Source: Notospermus geniculatus
Lineage: Eukaryota > Nemertea > Pilidiophora > Heteronemertea > Lineidae
Direction of reading: 5' to 3'
DNA: 64,000 bases
NCBI GenBank assembly: GCA_002633025.1
Contig: NMRB01000007.1
Span: forward strand, 62,001-126,000
In this document: positions 53,663-64,000 of the stretch, in pieces
Layout: every line of letters starts with the position of its first letter
Position numbering within the stretch: position 1 is the stretch's first letter
Notes under the pieces: generated by a model
Told to the model about the DNA's origin: nothing
The model's input: only the letters and a program-made list of their open reading frames with translations
Database searches by the model: none
Program-made: the position numbers and the translations under genes

Positions 53663-56403
53663 TTACTTCAAATCATATTCCTCATCTTCATCATCAGGCG
53701 TTTGAACTGTTTTTGTTCCTGGTCCTGAACCTAGCTGTACGTTTCCTCCGGTTGGTATTCTGAGAGCCCTAGCAAGCTTTGTAAACTGGAAATAGGAAAG
53801 GAATTAATGAGTTATCAAACTGCAGAGTCCGAGTCAATTCTTCCCTCCAAAATTGTCTCCACAAATGTTCCTTCTCTTGCACTTGTCTCTGATTGGAAGG
53901 AATGGTAGGGACCGTAACTGGCCTGAGTTTCTCAGGATGTCCCTCCAATGACAAAAAGTAGTAGCTATTGGTGATCAGCGGGATTACCGGTAATCAACGA
54001 CAGTTTTAGCTATATCTCAACGAAAAATATCACAGTGCTCCTTTTAAATCGAAGATACCCCACCTCATTTTCCATATATTTAAAGAGAGGCCGGTTCAAA
54101 ATCTCAGTCATGGTCTCTGGGTCCTCGTTATCAAATGCATCCAGTAACTCCCGTGTAGATGCGGCCTCGTCACTGCCATCAAAGCCTGGATATCTGTGAT
54201 AGAAAAGTGACAAAAACGTCTTAGTACGACCTGGAAACTGGACATTAGCGGGTTTAATGTGCAAGTGTCCCCTATAATAACCATTTTATACTCACGTTGC
54301 GGCACTGTTATAAACTTTATCTGCAGCGACATAATCACTTCGTAAAAGATGTACCATGACCATCGCTACAACTAGTTTATGGGTCTGTGGGTAGTTTTCA
54401 GCCTCAGCCATCAGGGAAATTTCTTTCTTCAAAGCCTCAAGGGCCTCATCATACCGTCGCAGTCGGAGATGTATGCGTGCCACCTTTCCTACTGATTCAG
54501 CAGCCTGCTTATATTTATCCTCAATCTGAAAGTGAGTAAAATATTGTCATTGGATGGAAAACAGAAGTACAATCAATAATGATTTCCACTGGTTTTTCAC
54601 GTGTCACTTGACGTGAATTTCCATATTATAAGGAAATTACAAACCTCTGCTATTTCTGCTGCTCTGTTGTAGAAATATATTGCTCTGTCTGGGTGTGTTT
54701 GATCCAATATCCTGAAAATAAAAAGCAATTAATTCAGGAGCAGGAAGTCAGTCTTTAAGTCAAGTCACATTAGAATGGTTTACTAGTGTTCATATTTCCT
54801 ATCTGAATGCGATGTAGAATTCGATTAATATTATTTGGAATGAGTGTTTTTTGGGAACGCATACATCACAATCCAACATATACCAGCCTTTTCTATCACC
54901 ATCATCAATAGATTCAACAACTGTGCACTAGTTTCTCATTTCCACTGATTTCTCTTTTTATTTACTTTGCTATTTTTTCCATTGCCAAACCAGCTGTGTC
55001 AGGAGTACCAGATTCATGGTACAAGGTCCCAGCCTTATCAAATAGCTCTGCTGCTTTGTCCATGTTTTTCATGTCTTTATAGATCATCCCTGCAGCTTCC
55101 AGAGACCTGGAAACAAAAGGATTGGTTTGTCTGATTCTGATTCTATCACACAATATAAATGAGATAATGAAGTGAGTGATCCTCAGTAAGAGTAGGACAG
55201 ATAACTGCCGAACACAAAACCCAAGATAGAGGGCCAAAGTTACCAGGAACTTTAGTCTACTACATTCCAATACAACAGAAAAAAGGAATGATGAGTATAC
55301 AATGTCAACCTTTCATGACAGGGCCATTAAGCTAATGAGCGATGGTTGTACAGTGTACATGTTGTACTTACTTCCCAGCATGGAAAAACCTGTTGGACTG
55401 TTAAAGAAAACAATAGGAACGAAGCTGACTGGAATGCCCTAATATAGCGTACTAGTGTTTTAGAGAAGGAAGTGGACTCCTACTACACTGAGGTACATGT
55501 AGGGGAATGGAGAGTTAGAGAATGCTGATGTCAATCATGTGGTGTCCCAAGGAAAGGATACGACTTGTTTTCCCTTTGCATCTCAGCTGCCTTCAGATAA
55601 GCATCAATGGCTTTGTCTGTCAGCTTGACATTCTTGAAGCAAACAGCTGAAAGAGAAGATGTTTTTAAAATGAAAATGGCTTGTCATTCCTTAAGAAAGA
55701 GTATCGCTTTGCTTACACCACAAAGTGTGGATGATGTTACTACAGTAGACTGTGTGAAACACTATGACAGAACCACATCATTTCATTATGACATGAAAAT
55801 AGAAACTTTCAAAGTTACCTGCTTTTGCATATTCGGCAGCAGCCCCATCATAATCTGGTTTCCACTTGAACAATCCAGTTTTCATACTGCAATTATCAAA
55901 AGGAAGTGTCAACCAAGATGTCGTCATGGGTGGGTAGGGCACATTGCCAGCCAGCCACCACTCCCCACCCCAGGCATGTTGAAAATAAATTTGGATTGTC
56001 CCAAATAGGCTAATAATACCACGGCCAGGCTGACGAGAATGAATTCAGGATGAACCCAATCATTCACAGATTATGCTGCAATACGTTGCAGTCATAAAGT
56101 TTTCTATTGTAGGCCTTAGGAGAGACACACAGCTTCCATAGATAGGCCTAGAAGGGTCTACTTCTAGTTTATTAGTTACTCGATAGGGGGCGATCACAAC
56201 TTCATTTCACAATTTCACAGTCTGACGGCGAATTCTACAAAATCTAGCTGCCCTTCGAAGTAAAACTAAATAATTTCGATACTCTAGTGTCAAAGCTATT
56301 TCTCAACAAGCGGTCAAGTCAGGAACTCCCACCATTTCTCCGCAGCTTTGATATGTTCGTAGGCTTCCTGCTGTCGCCTATCGTTGACGGCCATCTTGGA
56401 CAT
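53663..56403 (-). CDS. NAPG: gamma-soluble NSF attachment protein
   Basis: Adaptor that links NSF to SNARE complexes for their disassembly after membrane fusion. Exons in transcript order: 56403-56333, 55886-55819, 55646-55562, 55389-55372, 55106-54966, 54711-54645, 54525-54296, 54193-54064, 53785-53663; 310 residues (human 312). TPR-like helical repeats throughout: EHIKAAEKC, TGLFKWKPDYDGAAAEYAKA, SLEAAGMIYKDMKNMDKAAE, SGTPDTAGLAMEKIAK and PLFKYMENE match human gamma-SNAP closely, and the tail is acidic (DDEDEEYDLK). Intron 3 has a U12-type donor GTATCCTTT and branch site TTTCTTTAAC. Exon 4 is only 18 nt. Exons 1-3 are repeated at 60123-59236 in the adjacent duplicate block, so which copy is joined to exon 4 in the real genome is unclear. 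Confidence 0.94.
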
Positions 56404-58358
56404 CGCAAATGAATGGCTGATGGGCACAGGCGCAGGGAAATACTGAATGATGAACCTTTGGAACAGTGTAATACCAGGCCTTTACCCTCAAATGAAATTA
56501 GTTCCCAAGTTGAAAATATGTCAATAATAATGTTAGGAATGATATCTGGCGACAAATATCCTTCCTGAAATGCTTTTTCTTCACTGGTGATTCAAGCCTC
56601 TGTGTTTGCCCAGTCCCTGTGCACATGGTGCATGGCACGTGGCCATGGTCATGATGGTGGTCCACAGTCATGACATCACACATGTCGCATGTGACATTGC
56701 ACTTGCAGACGGCAAGCTCTCTGGACCATGCTGGGCACGGATGGATGGAATGTGAAGTGCGTGGAAGACGAATTGGCTAGGCTAGGCCCTAATGCCTAGC
56801 AAAAAATAGCAGGCCCAAACATGCAAAAAGCATCAAAGCAAAGAAGGCCATTTCATTTGGCATTTCATGATTTTGGGTTGATGGCTCTGCTACCATGCTA
56901 GGCCTACTGCTCAGCTGTGCACACAGACACTGTCGCAGGACTAGGCCTAACCATCCCATGATGATCCCCCTTGCTGTGCATTTAGGCTATTGTGCATGCG
57001 GGTAGGCCTACCTGCTGACTTGTCCTAGGGAGGCCTAGGCCTACATGCCCACAGAGCAGGATCTCGAAACTGCAGGCCAACCCCCTGGGGCCATGCCCTA
57101 GGCCTACATCTAGCTACGGTATTAGGCCTACCTATGCCTAGGCCTATAGCCTATAGGCCTAACCGGTATAGGCTACTGGTCGTGGTAGCCTGCATGCTTA
57201 GAATTGAGTAGGGTAAAGGAGGGTGAATCCGGCCCTGAGATATTATCGGCCCCCTGCTAATTATCATATTGGCACTTGACGGCGCACAATCTTGTTGGTT
57301 GCTGAAGATTCCTGACCAATCACACTGCCGGAAAAATACTTGGGACTCCCCACACGTGACCTACCGTTTCTGAGAAACGGGATTTCCCTCAACACTGCTC
57401 AAATTTCCAAGATGGCGACCGGAACTCTATAAGACGGCACCTATTTTCAGGTGATTCAAATTCTCATGGATTTAATTTAAAACCAAGTGAAGTGTTGTTA
57501 TTGTGATCTATTATTGTCTGAATTTTGATAATATATTTGTGTCAATGGAACATCCCATGCCTGTTGTGAAAAAAGGTGGGGGGCCGATAATACCCTCCAT
57601 GATTTTGGCTTCGAGGCTATTACCGGCCCCATTGCAGGGAGTGCTCATTGGTTTTACCAAACACGTGTAATTCAGACAAATTTGGTTTTATCACGATATT
57701 TAGGTTGAGATAACAGCTGAAATGCGTTTTTAGCTCTGTTTCAAGGTAACTTGAGGAAGAAAAGTGGGGGGGGCTGGAAATAGCCTCATGGGGGGCCGAT
57801 AACTCCCCCGCCCTATTAAAAATTTGAATTAATGACTGCTCCCCATAGCAAGAGGTCACATGATTAAAAGATGGTGGAGGGGATTCCCCATGATGTCATC
57901 TTTATTCTAAATATAGCTTCCAGGTCAGGGAAGGCTCCAGTGCTGTTCTAGAGTAGAATAATGCATAGGGGGCCGATAACTACCACTTTTACCCTAGGCC
58001 TACCCTAGACCATGGAGGTATGTCCCATCCCCATGGCTGGCAATTGGCAGGCATCAGGTCATGGTTTCCTGGTCACATGGAATTGGTGTGACATCACACG
58101 GACCATGCCATCAGGCCTAGGCCTAGCACATCAAGTCATGGTGTGCAAAATAAGAAAAAGGCTGGGCCATCATGGGTTAAATGCCAGTTGCATTTATGCC
58201 TACATTGCCATTGGGCTGCTAGACTGTCATGACTATAAAATCTTCCTAGGCATGTTCTGAATTTATCAGCATTCTTTATTTGTCATTTACAAAGCATTTC
58301 TTGCCTTTTCAGGTTTAACTGAATTTGTGGACAACAAAGCCAGGTTTTCATCAGCATC
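56404..58358. other. divergent NAPG/ASTE1 intergenic region, copy 1
   Basis: Presumed bidirectional promoter. Dense TAGGCCTA words (57003-57170), then the 784-bp insertion. An acceptor (CCTTTTCAG at about 58312) before the ASTE1 ATG implies a non-coding first exon. Copy 2 occupies 60124-61244. Confidence 0.65.
57211..57994. mobile_element. 784-bp non-autonomous TIR element flanked by TA
   Basis: Present in copy 1 and absent from the matching site in copy 2 (near 60859), which gives exact limits. The ends are GGGTAAAGGAGGG... and ...CTTTTACCC, inverted, and a TA lies on each side (57209-57210 and 57995-57996) against one TA in the empty site. GGCCGATAA words recur inside in both orientations. 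No transposase. TA duplication suggests a Tc1/mariner-type or related mobiliser. Confidence 0.88.
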
Positions 58359-59165
58359 ATGGGTGTTGCTGGTCTTATGACCTTCATCAACATGAACCCC
58401 ACTCTATTGGAGTCGTGTCAACTACACAGTACACAGGTTGTTATAGATGGCAACAACCTGCTCCATGTTCTGTATTATGATTATCACACGAACCATCGGT
58501 TTTGTGGCAACTATGACCAATTTGCCAAAAACATTGAGCATTACTTCAGTGCCTTTTCTGACTGTGGTATAAAACCCATCATCATATTCGATGGTGGCTA
58601 TGAAATTGATGATAGGAAACTTCGGACTACTCTACGTCGTGCTCAAGAGCGTATTCATTTGGCTGGCTTCATATCTCATGGAGGCAGCGGGAAAATACTC
58701 CCAGTGTTGGCTGAGGTGACCTTCAAGAAAGTTCTGGCAAAGCTTGCTGTACCCCATGTGACATGCGATTTTGAAGCTGATGACCAGCTAGCTGCTTTGG
58801 CTAATCATCTGGGCTGCCCTGTCATTAGTAATGATAGCGATTTCTTCATATTCAATGTGCGCCATGGTTTTATACCACTAGATCATCTTTTACCTGAAGT
58901 TATGAAAACTTCTGATGGGATCAAGTATCTTGATACACGTATCTACAGGATAGAAACATTCATAAAACACTTCAAATGTCCTGATGTGAACTTTGTACCA
59001 CTGTTCGCAACGCTCCTAGGGAATGATTTCGTGGATGGGAAGAAATTTGAAAACTTCTTTAGCAACATCAAATTACCTCGCACGAAGTCAAAAAGATTCA
59101 CAATACCAAAGAAGCAGACAAAATGTGAGTGTTTTAGAGAAGGAAGTGGACTCCTACTACACTGA
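58359..59165 (+). pseudogene. truncated copy of ASTE1
   Basis: Codons 1-255 are nearly identical to the complete ASTE1 at 61245 (Q/R and L/V changes). The frame then breaks at the duplication junction after KKQTK and ends 13 codons later in unrelated text. Probably an assembly duplicate, or else a truncated paralogue. Confidence 0.88.
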
Positions 59166-59235
59166 GGTACATGTAGGGGAACGGAGAGTTAGAGAATGCT
59201 GATGTCAATCATGTGGTGTCCCAAGGAAAGGATAC

Positions 59236-60123
59236 GACTTGTTTTCTCTTTGCATCTCAGCTGCCTTCAGATAAGCATCAATGGCTTTGTCTGTCAGCTT
59301 GACATTCTTGAAGCAAACAGCTGAAAGAGAAGATGTTTTTAAAATGAAAATGGCTTGTCATTCCTTAAGAAAGAGTATCGCTTTGCTTACGCCACAAAGT
59401 GTGGATGATGTTACTACAGTAGACGGTGTGAAACACTATGACCTTGGAGGAATTATAATTCCTCCAAGCTATGACAGAACCACATCATTTCATTATGACA
59501 TGAAAATAGAAACTTCCAAAGTTACCTGCTTTTGCATATTCGGCAGCAGCCCCATCATAATCTGGTTTCCACTTGAACAATCCAGTTTTCATACTGCAAT
59601 TATCAAAAGGAAGTGTCAACCAAGATGTCGTCATGGGTGGGTAGGGCACATTGCCAGCCAGCCACCACACTCCCCACCCCAGGCATGTTGAAAATAAATT
59701 TGGATTGTCCCAAATAGGCTAATTACCTAATAATACCACGGCCAGGCTGACGAGAATGAATTCAGGATGAACCCAATCATTCACAGATTATGCTGCAATA
59801 CGTTGCAGTCTTAAAGTTTTCTATTGTAGGCCTTAGGAGAGACACACAGCTTCCATAGATAGGCCTAGAAGGTCTAGGTACTTCTAGTTTATTAGTTACT
59901 CGATAGGGGGCGATCACAACTTCATTTCACAATTTCACAGTCTGATGGCGAATTCTACAAAATCTAGCTGCCCTTCGAAGTAAAACTAAATAATTTCGAT
60001 ACTCTAGTGTCAAAGCTATTTCTCAACAAGCGGTCAAGTCAGGAACTCCCACCATTTCTCCGCAGCTTTGATATGTTCGTAGGCTTCCTGCTGTCGCCTA
60101 TCGTTGACGGCCATCTTGGACAT
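59236..60123 (-). pseudogene. second copy of NAPG exons 1-3
   Basis: Exons 60123-60053, 59593-59526 and 59320-59236 match NAPG exons 1-3 with intact splice signals, including the U12 donor. No exons 4-9 follow on this side; the minus strand runs instead into the truncated ASTE1. Confidence 0.88.
59443..59468. mobile_element. 26-nt perfect palindrome insertion with 7-bp direct repeats
   Basis: CTTGGAGGAATTA followed by its exact reverse complement. CTATGAC occurs on both sides (59436-59442 and 59469-59475). The matching site near 55760 in copy 1 has a single CTATGAC and no palindrome. Confidence 0.88.
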
Positions 60124-61244
60124 CGCAAATGAATGGCTGATGGGCACAGACGCAGGGAAATACTGAATGATGAACCTTTGGAACAGTGTAATACCAGGCC
60201 TTTACCCTCAAATGAAATTAGTTCCTAAGTTGAAAATATGTCAATAATAATGTTAGGAATGATATCTGGCGACAAATATCCTTCCTGAAATGCTTTTTCT
60301 TCACTGGTGATTCAAGCCTCTGTGTTTGCCCAGTCCCTGTGCACATGGTGCATGGCACGTGGCCATGGTGGTCCACACAGTCATGACATCACATGTGACA
60401 TGCATGAAAGATTGCACTTGCAGACGACAAGCTCTCTGGACGGAATGTGAAGTGCGTGGAAGACGAATTGGCTAGGCTTGGCCCTAATGCCTAGCAAAAA
60501 ATAGCAGGCCCAAACATGCAAAAAGCATCAAAGCAAAGGCCATTTCATTTGGCATTTTGGGTTGATGGCTCTGCTACCATGCTACTGGACTGCTCAGCTG
60601 TGCACACAGACACTGTCGCAGGACTAACCATCCCATGATGATCCCCTTGCTGTGTAGGCCTACCTGCTGACTTGTCCTAGCCTAGGCCTACATGCCCACA
60701 GAGCAGGATCTCGAGACTGCAGGCTGCCAACCCCCTGGGTGGGGCCATGCCCTACATCTAGCTACGGTAATTAGGCCTACCTATGCCTAGGCCTATAGCC
60801 TATAGGCCTAACCGGTATAGGCTACTGGTCGTGGTAGCCTGCATGCTTAGAATTGAGTAGGCCTACCCTAGACCATGGAGGTATGTCCCATCCCCATGGC
60901 TGGCAATTGGCATCAGGTCATGGTTTCCCGGTCACATGGAATTGGTGTGACATCACATGGACCATGCCATCAGGCCTAGGCCTAGCCTATCATCACCATA
61001 GATCACACATCAAGTCATGGTGTGCAAAATAAGAAAAAGGCTGGGCCATCATGGGTTAAATGCCAGTTGCATTTATGCCTACATTGCCATTGGGCTGCTA
61101 GACTGTCATGACTATAAAATCTTCCTAGGCATGTTCTGAATGATACAGTTGATCAGCATTCTTTATTTGTCATTTACAAAGCATTTCTTGCCTTTTCAGG
61201 TTTAATGAATTTGTGGACAACTAAGCCAGCTTTTCATCAGCATC

Positions 61245-63443
61245 ATGGGTGTTGCTGGTCTTATGACCTTCATCAACATGAACCCCACTCTATTGGAGTC
61301 GTGTCGACTACACAGTACACAGGTTGTTATAGATGGCAACAACCTGCTCCATGTTCTGTATTATGATTATCACACGAACCATCGGTTTTGTGGCAACTAT
61401 GACCAATTTGCCAAAAACATTGAGCATTACTTCAGTGCCTTTTCTGATTGTGGTATAAAACCCATCATCATATTCGATGGTGGCTATGAAATTGATGATA
61501 GGAAACTTCGGACTACTCTACGTCGTGCTCAAGAGCGTATTCATTTGGCTGGCTTCATATCTCATGGAGGCAGCGGAAAAATACTCCCAGTGTTGGCCGA
61601 GGTGACCTTCAAGAAAGTTCTGGCAAAGCTTGCTGTACCCCATGTGACGTGCGATTTTGAAGCTGATGACCAGCTAGCTGCTTTGGCTAATCATGTGGGC
61701 TGCCCTGTCATTAGTAATGATAGCGATTTCTTCATATTCAATGTGCGCCATGGTTTTATACCGCTAGATCATCTTTTACCTGAAGTTATGAAAACTTCTG
61801 ATGGGATCAAGTATCTTGATACACGTATCTACAGGATAGAAACATTCATAAAACACTTCAAATGTCCTGATGTGAACTTTGTACCACTGTTCGCAACACT
61901 CCTAGGGAATGATTTTGTGGATGGGAAGAAATTTGAAAACTTCTTTAGCAACATCAAATTACCTCGCACGAAGTCAAAAAGATTCACAATACCAAAGAAG
62001 CAGACAAAAATGGCAGGATTGCTGATTTGGTTGGAAGATATGGACTCGGTTCAAGACGCCATACAGAATATCATATGCTATTTCAAGAAAGAGGAAAGGC
62101 AGCAGTTCCAAAAGGTTATCTATCAGTCCATAGAATCCTACACAAACATTGAATCCAAGTTGCAGTGTTTTTTCCAAAATTCCACCGTAGAGCTTTGCGT
62201 CCAAGACAGTGGTGTGAAAAGTTACAATGGCATTGAGCTGCCAAATTGGTTTCTTCATGAATTTCATCAGGGTAATCTGGCAGTTTATCTATTCAATGTG
62301 TTGATCTTGCATCGTGTGATACCCCTGTGTCAGGTTGAAAACATGGAATCCGAGTGTGCACACCAATGTGCAGATGATATTCGCAGACTTGTGTATGGTA
62401 TCCTCTTCCAGCATGAGATACTTTCTTCACCAAAGGCTGCTGTCATTTCTGTGAATCCATCAAGGAATACTCATGTGGAAGAATACACTAGAGAGTTGAA
62501 GAATTTAGTGAAACATTTGATTGAACCAAGGTATAATCTGCCCAGTGGCAAGACAGTTCCTGTGCTGGAGACGATACCAGAGCTCTCCAGGGAGGAACGC
62601 ACTTGTGTCTTGTTTGATGCCCTGGAGATGGAGTTCAGCAAAATTGCAGAAGTTTTGCCTGATGGGCTTCATCTTGTACTGGCTTCAACTGTCTACTGGA
62701 TAAGGCATGCACGCCCCAAGGTTACTAAGGAACATCTGATGGGACTATTGGTTAGTGTCCTCAAGCTGTTCTGGATTGACCCTATCACAGAAATGTTGAC
62801 TCTCGGCAATCAAACGACATGTTCTGTGGAGATGGACCATTTGAGTCTGAAGGTGATTGAAGCCTGCACGCTTGAAGAAATCAAAAGTGCAAAACAGAGA
62901 ATTGAGAAAACAGTTCGTCTTCCTCAGCATGATGTGATGTGTGCGGATATTGTTCATGGGTTTGCCCAGTGGCATGCGTGTCTTCTGAGTGCTGTCCACT
63001 TGAACCAGTTGTTATGTCGTCCAGTACCAGAACCTGATCCTGCAAGGGTTTACAATGGTTCTGTCGCTTACTTCTTCTATAAGGAATTATCATGTAGAAA
63101 AGACCCTGAGCTTTATGTCTCTGAAGTTCTTGGACGGAGGACAGTCCTCAGAGACATTTTCAATGATCTGATGCAGTTCTGCCTGAGTTCAGTTGAGGGA
63201 GATGATTTTCAGTTGTCCACACCCAGAAGTAAGAAGGGTTCAAAACGTTCAGGGACGAAAAAGGCAGCAAAAGGTCGAGGAAAGGCCTCTGTCAGCCGAG
63301 GTGAGGTTCAAAATCAACCAGAACGGAAGAAAGTGGCCAAGCATGTGCGGACATTGGTTCATAAATCATGCGAATTGACCAATAAATTCAGCACGTTGGC
63401 AATGAGTGATGAGGACAGTGGCCAGAGTGCTAATGAGGTTTGA
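61245..63443 (+). CDS. ASTE1: protein asteroid homolog 1 (XPG/FEN1-like)
   Basis: Single coding exon of 732 residues, complete from MGVAGLMTF to TGA. The N-terminal XPG-like region has the family's acidic pattern: VVIDGNN (about 28), IIIFDGGYEI (96-105), FEADDQ (about 138-143), NDSDFF (about 156-161), LLGNDFV (about 218). Human ASTE1 starts MGIRGLM and has the same blocks (IVIDG, LDGG, EAD, SSDSDF, GNDHV). The middle and C-terminal parts, including QLLCRPVPEPDPARVYNGS, also match. The last 90 residues are lysine-rich (SKKGSKRSGTKKAAKGRGK) and probably nuclear or nucleic-acid binding. A splice acceptor at 61199 precedes the ATG, so a 5' non-coding exon is expected. Function is poorly known; the Drosophila asteroid gene interacts with EGF receptor signalling genes. 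Confidence 0.95.
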   Translation: MGVAGLMTFINMNPTLLESCRLHSTQVVIDGNNLLHVLYYDYHTNHRFCGNYDQFAKNIEHYFSAFSDCGIKPIIIFDGGYEIDDRKLRTTLRRAQERIHLAGFISHGGSGKILPVLAEVTFKKVLAKLAVPHVTCDFEADDQLAALANHVGCPVISNDSDFFIFNVRHGFIPLDHLLPEVMKTSDGIKYLDTRIYRIETFIKHFKCPDVNFVPLFATLLGNDFVDGKKFENFFSNIKLPRTKSKRFTIPKKQTKMAGLLIWLEDMDSVQDAIQNIICYFKKEERQQFQKVIYQSIESYTNIESKLQCFFQNSTVELCVQDSGVKSYNGIELPNWFLHEFHQGNLAVYLFNVLILHRVIPLCQVENMESECAHQCADDIRRLVYGILFQHEILSSPKAAVISVNPSRNTHVEEYTRELKNLVKHLIEPRYNLPSGKTVPVLETIPELSREERTCVLFDALEMEFSKIAEVLPDGLHLVLASTVYWIRHARPKVTKEHLMGLLVSVLKLFWIDPITEMLTLGNQTTCSVEMDHLSLKVIEACTLEEIKSAKQRIEKTVRLPQHDVMCADIVHGFAQWHACLLSAVHLNQLLCRPVPEPDPARVYNGSVAYFFYKELSCRKDPELYVSEVLGRRTVLRDIFNDLMQFCLSSVEGDDFQLSTPRSKKGSKRSGTKKAAKGRGKASVSRGEVQNQPERKKVAKHVRTLVHKSCELTNKFSTLAMSDEDSGQSANEV

Positions 63444-63519
63444 GACATGTTATTTGTGTTGGTGGAATNATTCTCTCCAATTGCATGTCTTAATGGCAGA
63501 CTAACGTCATATTTACCAG

Positions 63520-63525
63520 AATAAA
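63520..63525 (+). terminator. candidate poly(A) signal of ASTE1
   Basis: AATAAA 77 nt past the stop. A single N at 63470 lies between. Confidence 0.65.
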
Positions 63526-63801
63526 CCTGCTTACATATGTATGAAACAGCTTTCTCATTCATGTAGTTCCCATGGCGACAGTGGGGCACGCCTCTGCCTG
63601 CACCGGCCTACACCCTGGTCTGGTGAATTTGGTTGGGCTCAACCCTGAATTTGCCGCCGTGTTCGTCGTCATTCGGCTGGGGAGGGCGTGTCCCACATTC
63701 ACGCATCCTCTGGCAATGGAGAGGTTGAGAAATGATAAACGTAAAAGAAGTGACATCACACTCCATTCGTAACTGTCCTTGACCCTGCCGTCCGACGTCA
63801 A

Positions 63802-63925
63802 TCATTCAGTCAGGTTCTTTGGTCTCCTTCCAAAACGGGTAGCAATTGGCTCCGTTATAGTGGGAGTGTGCCAACCACCATTCACTTGGTTGCATGTGTA
63901 CCACATGCTCCCATCAGCAAGTAGT
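63802..63925 (-). CDS. 3' terminal coding exon of an unidentified gene
   Basis: On the minus strand, a pyrimidine-rich acceptor ending TTGTTCAG opens into about 40 codons (LLADGSMWYTCNQVNGGWH ... RRPKNLTE) ending in TGA. Composition looks coding, but I do not recognise the family. The rest of the gene would lie beyond 64000. Confidence 0.5.
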
Positions 63926-64000
63926 CTGAACAAATGAAAGGTTAAGACAGAGAGTCCACTGCATTTCTTCCTTTATTGAGTTCAGTTTCAAGTTTCAATG

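Larger units (their letters stand above)
55453..62011. repeat. 3.67-kb tandem duplication of the NAPG/ASTE1 promoter block
   Basis: 55453-59125 is followed directly by a second copy, 59126-62011. Each contains NAPG exons 1-3 (minus) and the ASTE1 5' half (plus). Coding parts are about 99% identical; flanks differ by indels, including the 784-bp insertion present only in copy 1. The junction at 59125/59126 falls inside an ASTE1 codon. Confidence 0.95.

Overview
The window is nuclear DNA from an invertebrate animal. The evidence is intron-rich genes with GT-AG and GC-AG splice sites, AATAAA signals, animal gene families (RNF31/HOIP, ZC3H3, NCOA5, gamma-SNAP, ASTE1, paraplegin), tRNA-derived SINEs, many short foldback elements, and clusters of the palindromic word TAGGCCTA. 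Gene content and repeat style suggest a marine deuterostome such as an echinoderm or hemichordate, but that is inference; I cannot name the species. Gene models below were built by hand from splice sites, reading phase and remembered family sequences.

Layout: (1) 1-2.6 kb, non-coding 5' flank. (2) 2.7-6.9 kb (+), SPG7/paraplegin, with its last exon(s) not found next to an N gap. (3) 7.4-10.6 kb, repeats. (4) 10.9-17.1 kb (-), an NCOA5 homologue with an N-terminal RRM. (5) 17.1-20.1 kb, a head-to-head intergenic region with two long inverted-repeat elements. (6) 20.1-26.1 kb (+), ZC3H3 with five CCCH fingers. (7) 30.6-44.2 kb (+), RNF31/HOIP, the catalytic subunit of the linear ubiquitin ligase. 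(8) 45.9-49.1 kb (-), an eight-exon coiled-coil protein. (9) 50.5-52.5 kb (+), an unusual protein joining a nuclear-receptor-like C4 finger, an F-box and a UBC (E2) fold whose catalytic cysteine position is glycine. (10) 53.7-56.4 kb (-), gamma-SNAP with a U12-type intron and an 18-nt microexon. (11) 58.4-63.4 kb (+), ASTE1, present once truncated and once complete. (12) The 3' terminal exon of an unidentified minus-strand gene at 63.8 kb.

Five loci carry near-identical adjacent duplications of 0.3-3.7 kb: the ZC3H3 central exon, the ZC3H3 3' end, the RNF31 finger exon, the RNF31 UBA-region exons, and the gamma-SNAP/ASTE1 promoter block. One restores an open frame when a copy is removed and another is joined at a single N. 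They look more like two haplotypes laid end to end in the assembly than biological duplications. The copy pairs also act as natural allele comparisons and reveal two polymorphic insertions, a 784-bp TA-flanked element and a 26-nt perfect palindrome with a 7-bp direct repeat.

Functionally the genes are mostly housekeeping: mitochondrial protease, nuclear RNA and transcription cofactors, vesicle fusion and a FEN1-like nuclease. The two ubiquitin genes, HOIP and the F-box/pseudo-E2 protein, are the most interesting. Nothing in the window shows that the neighbours work together.
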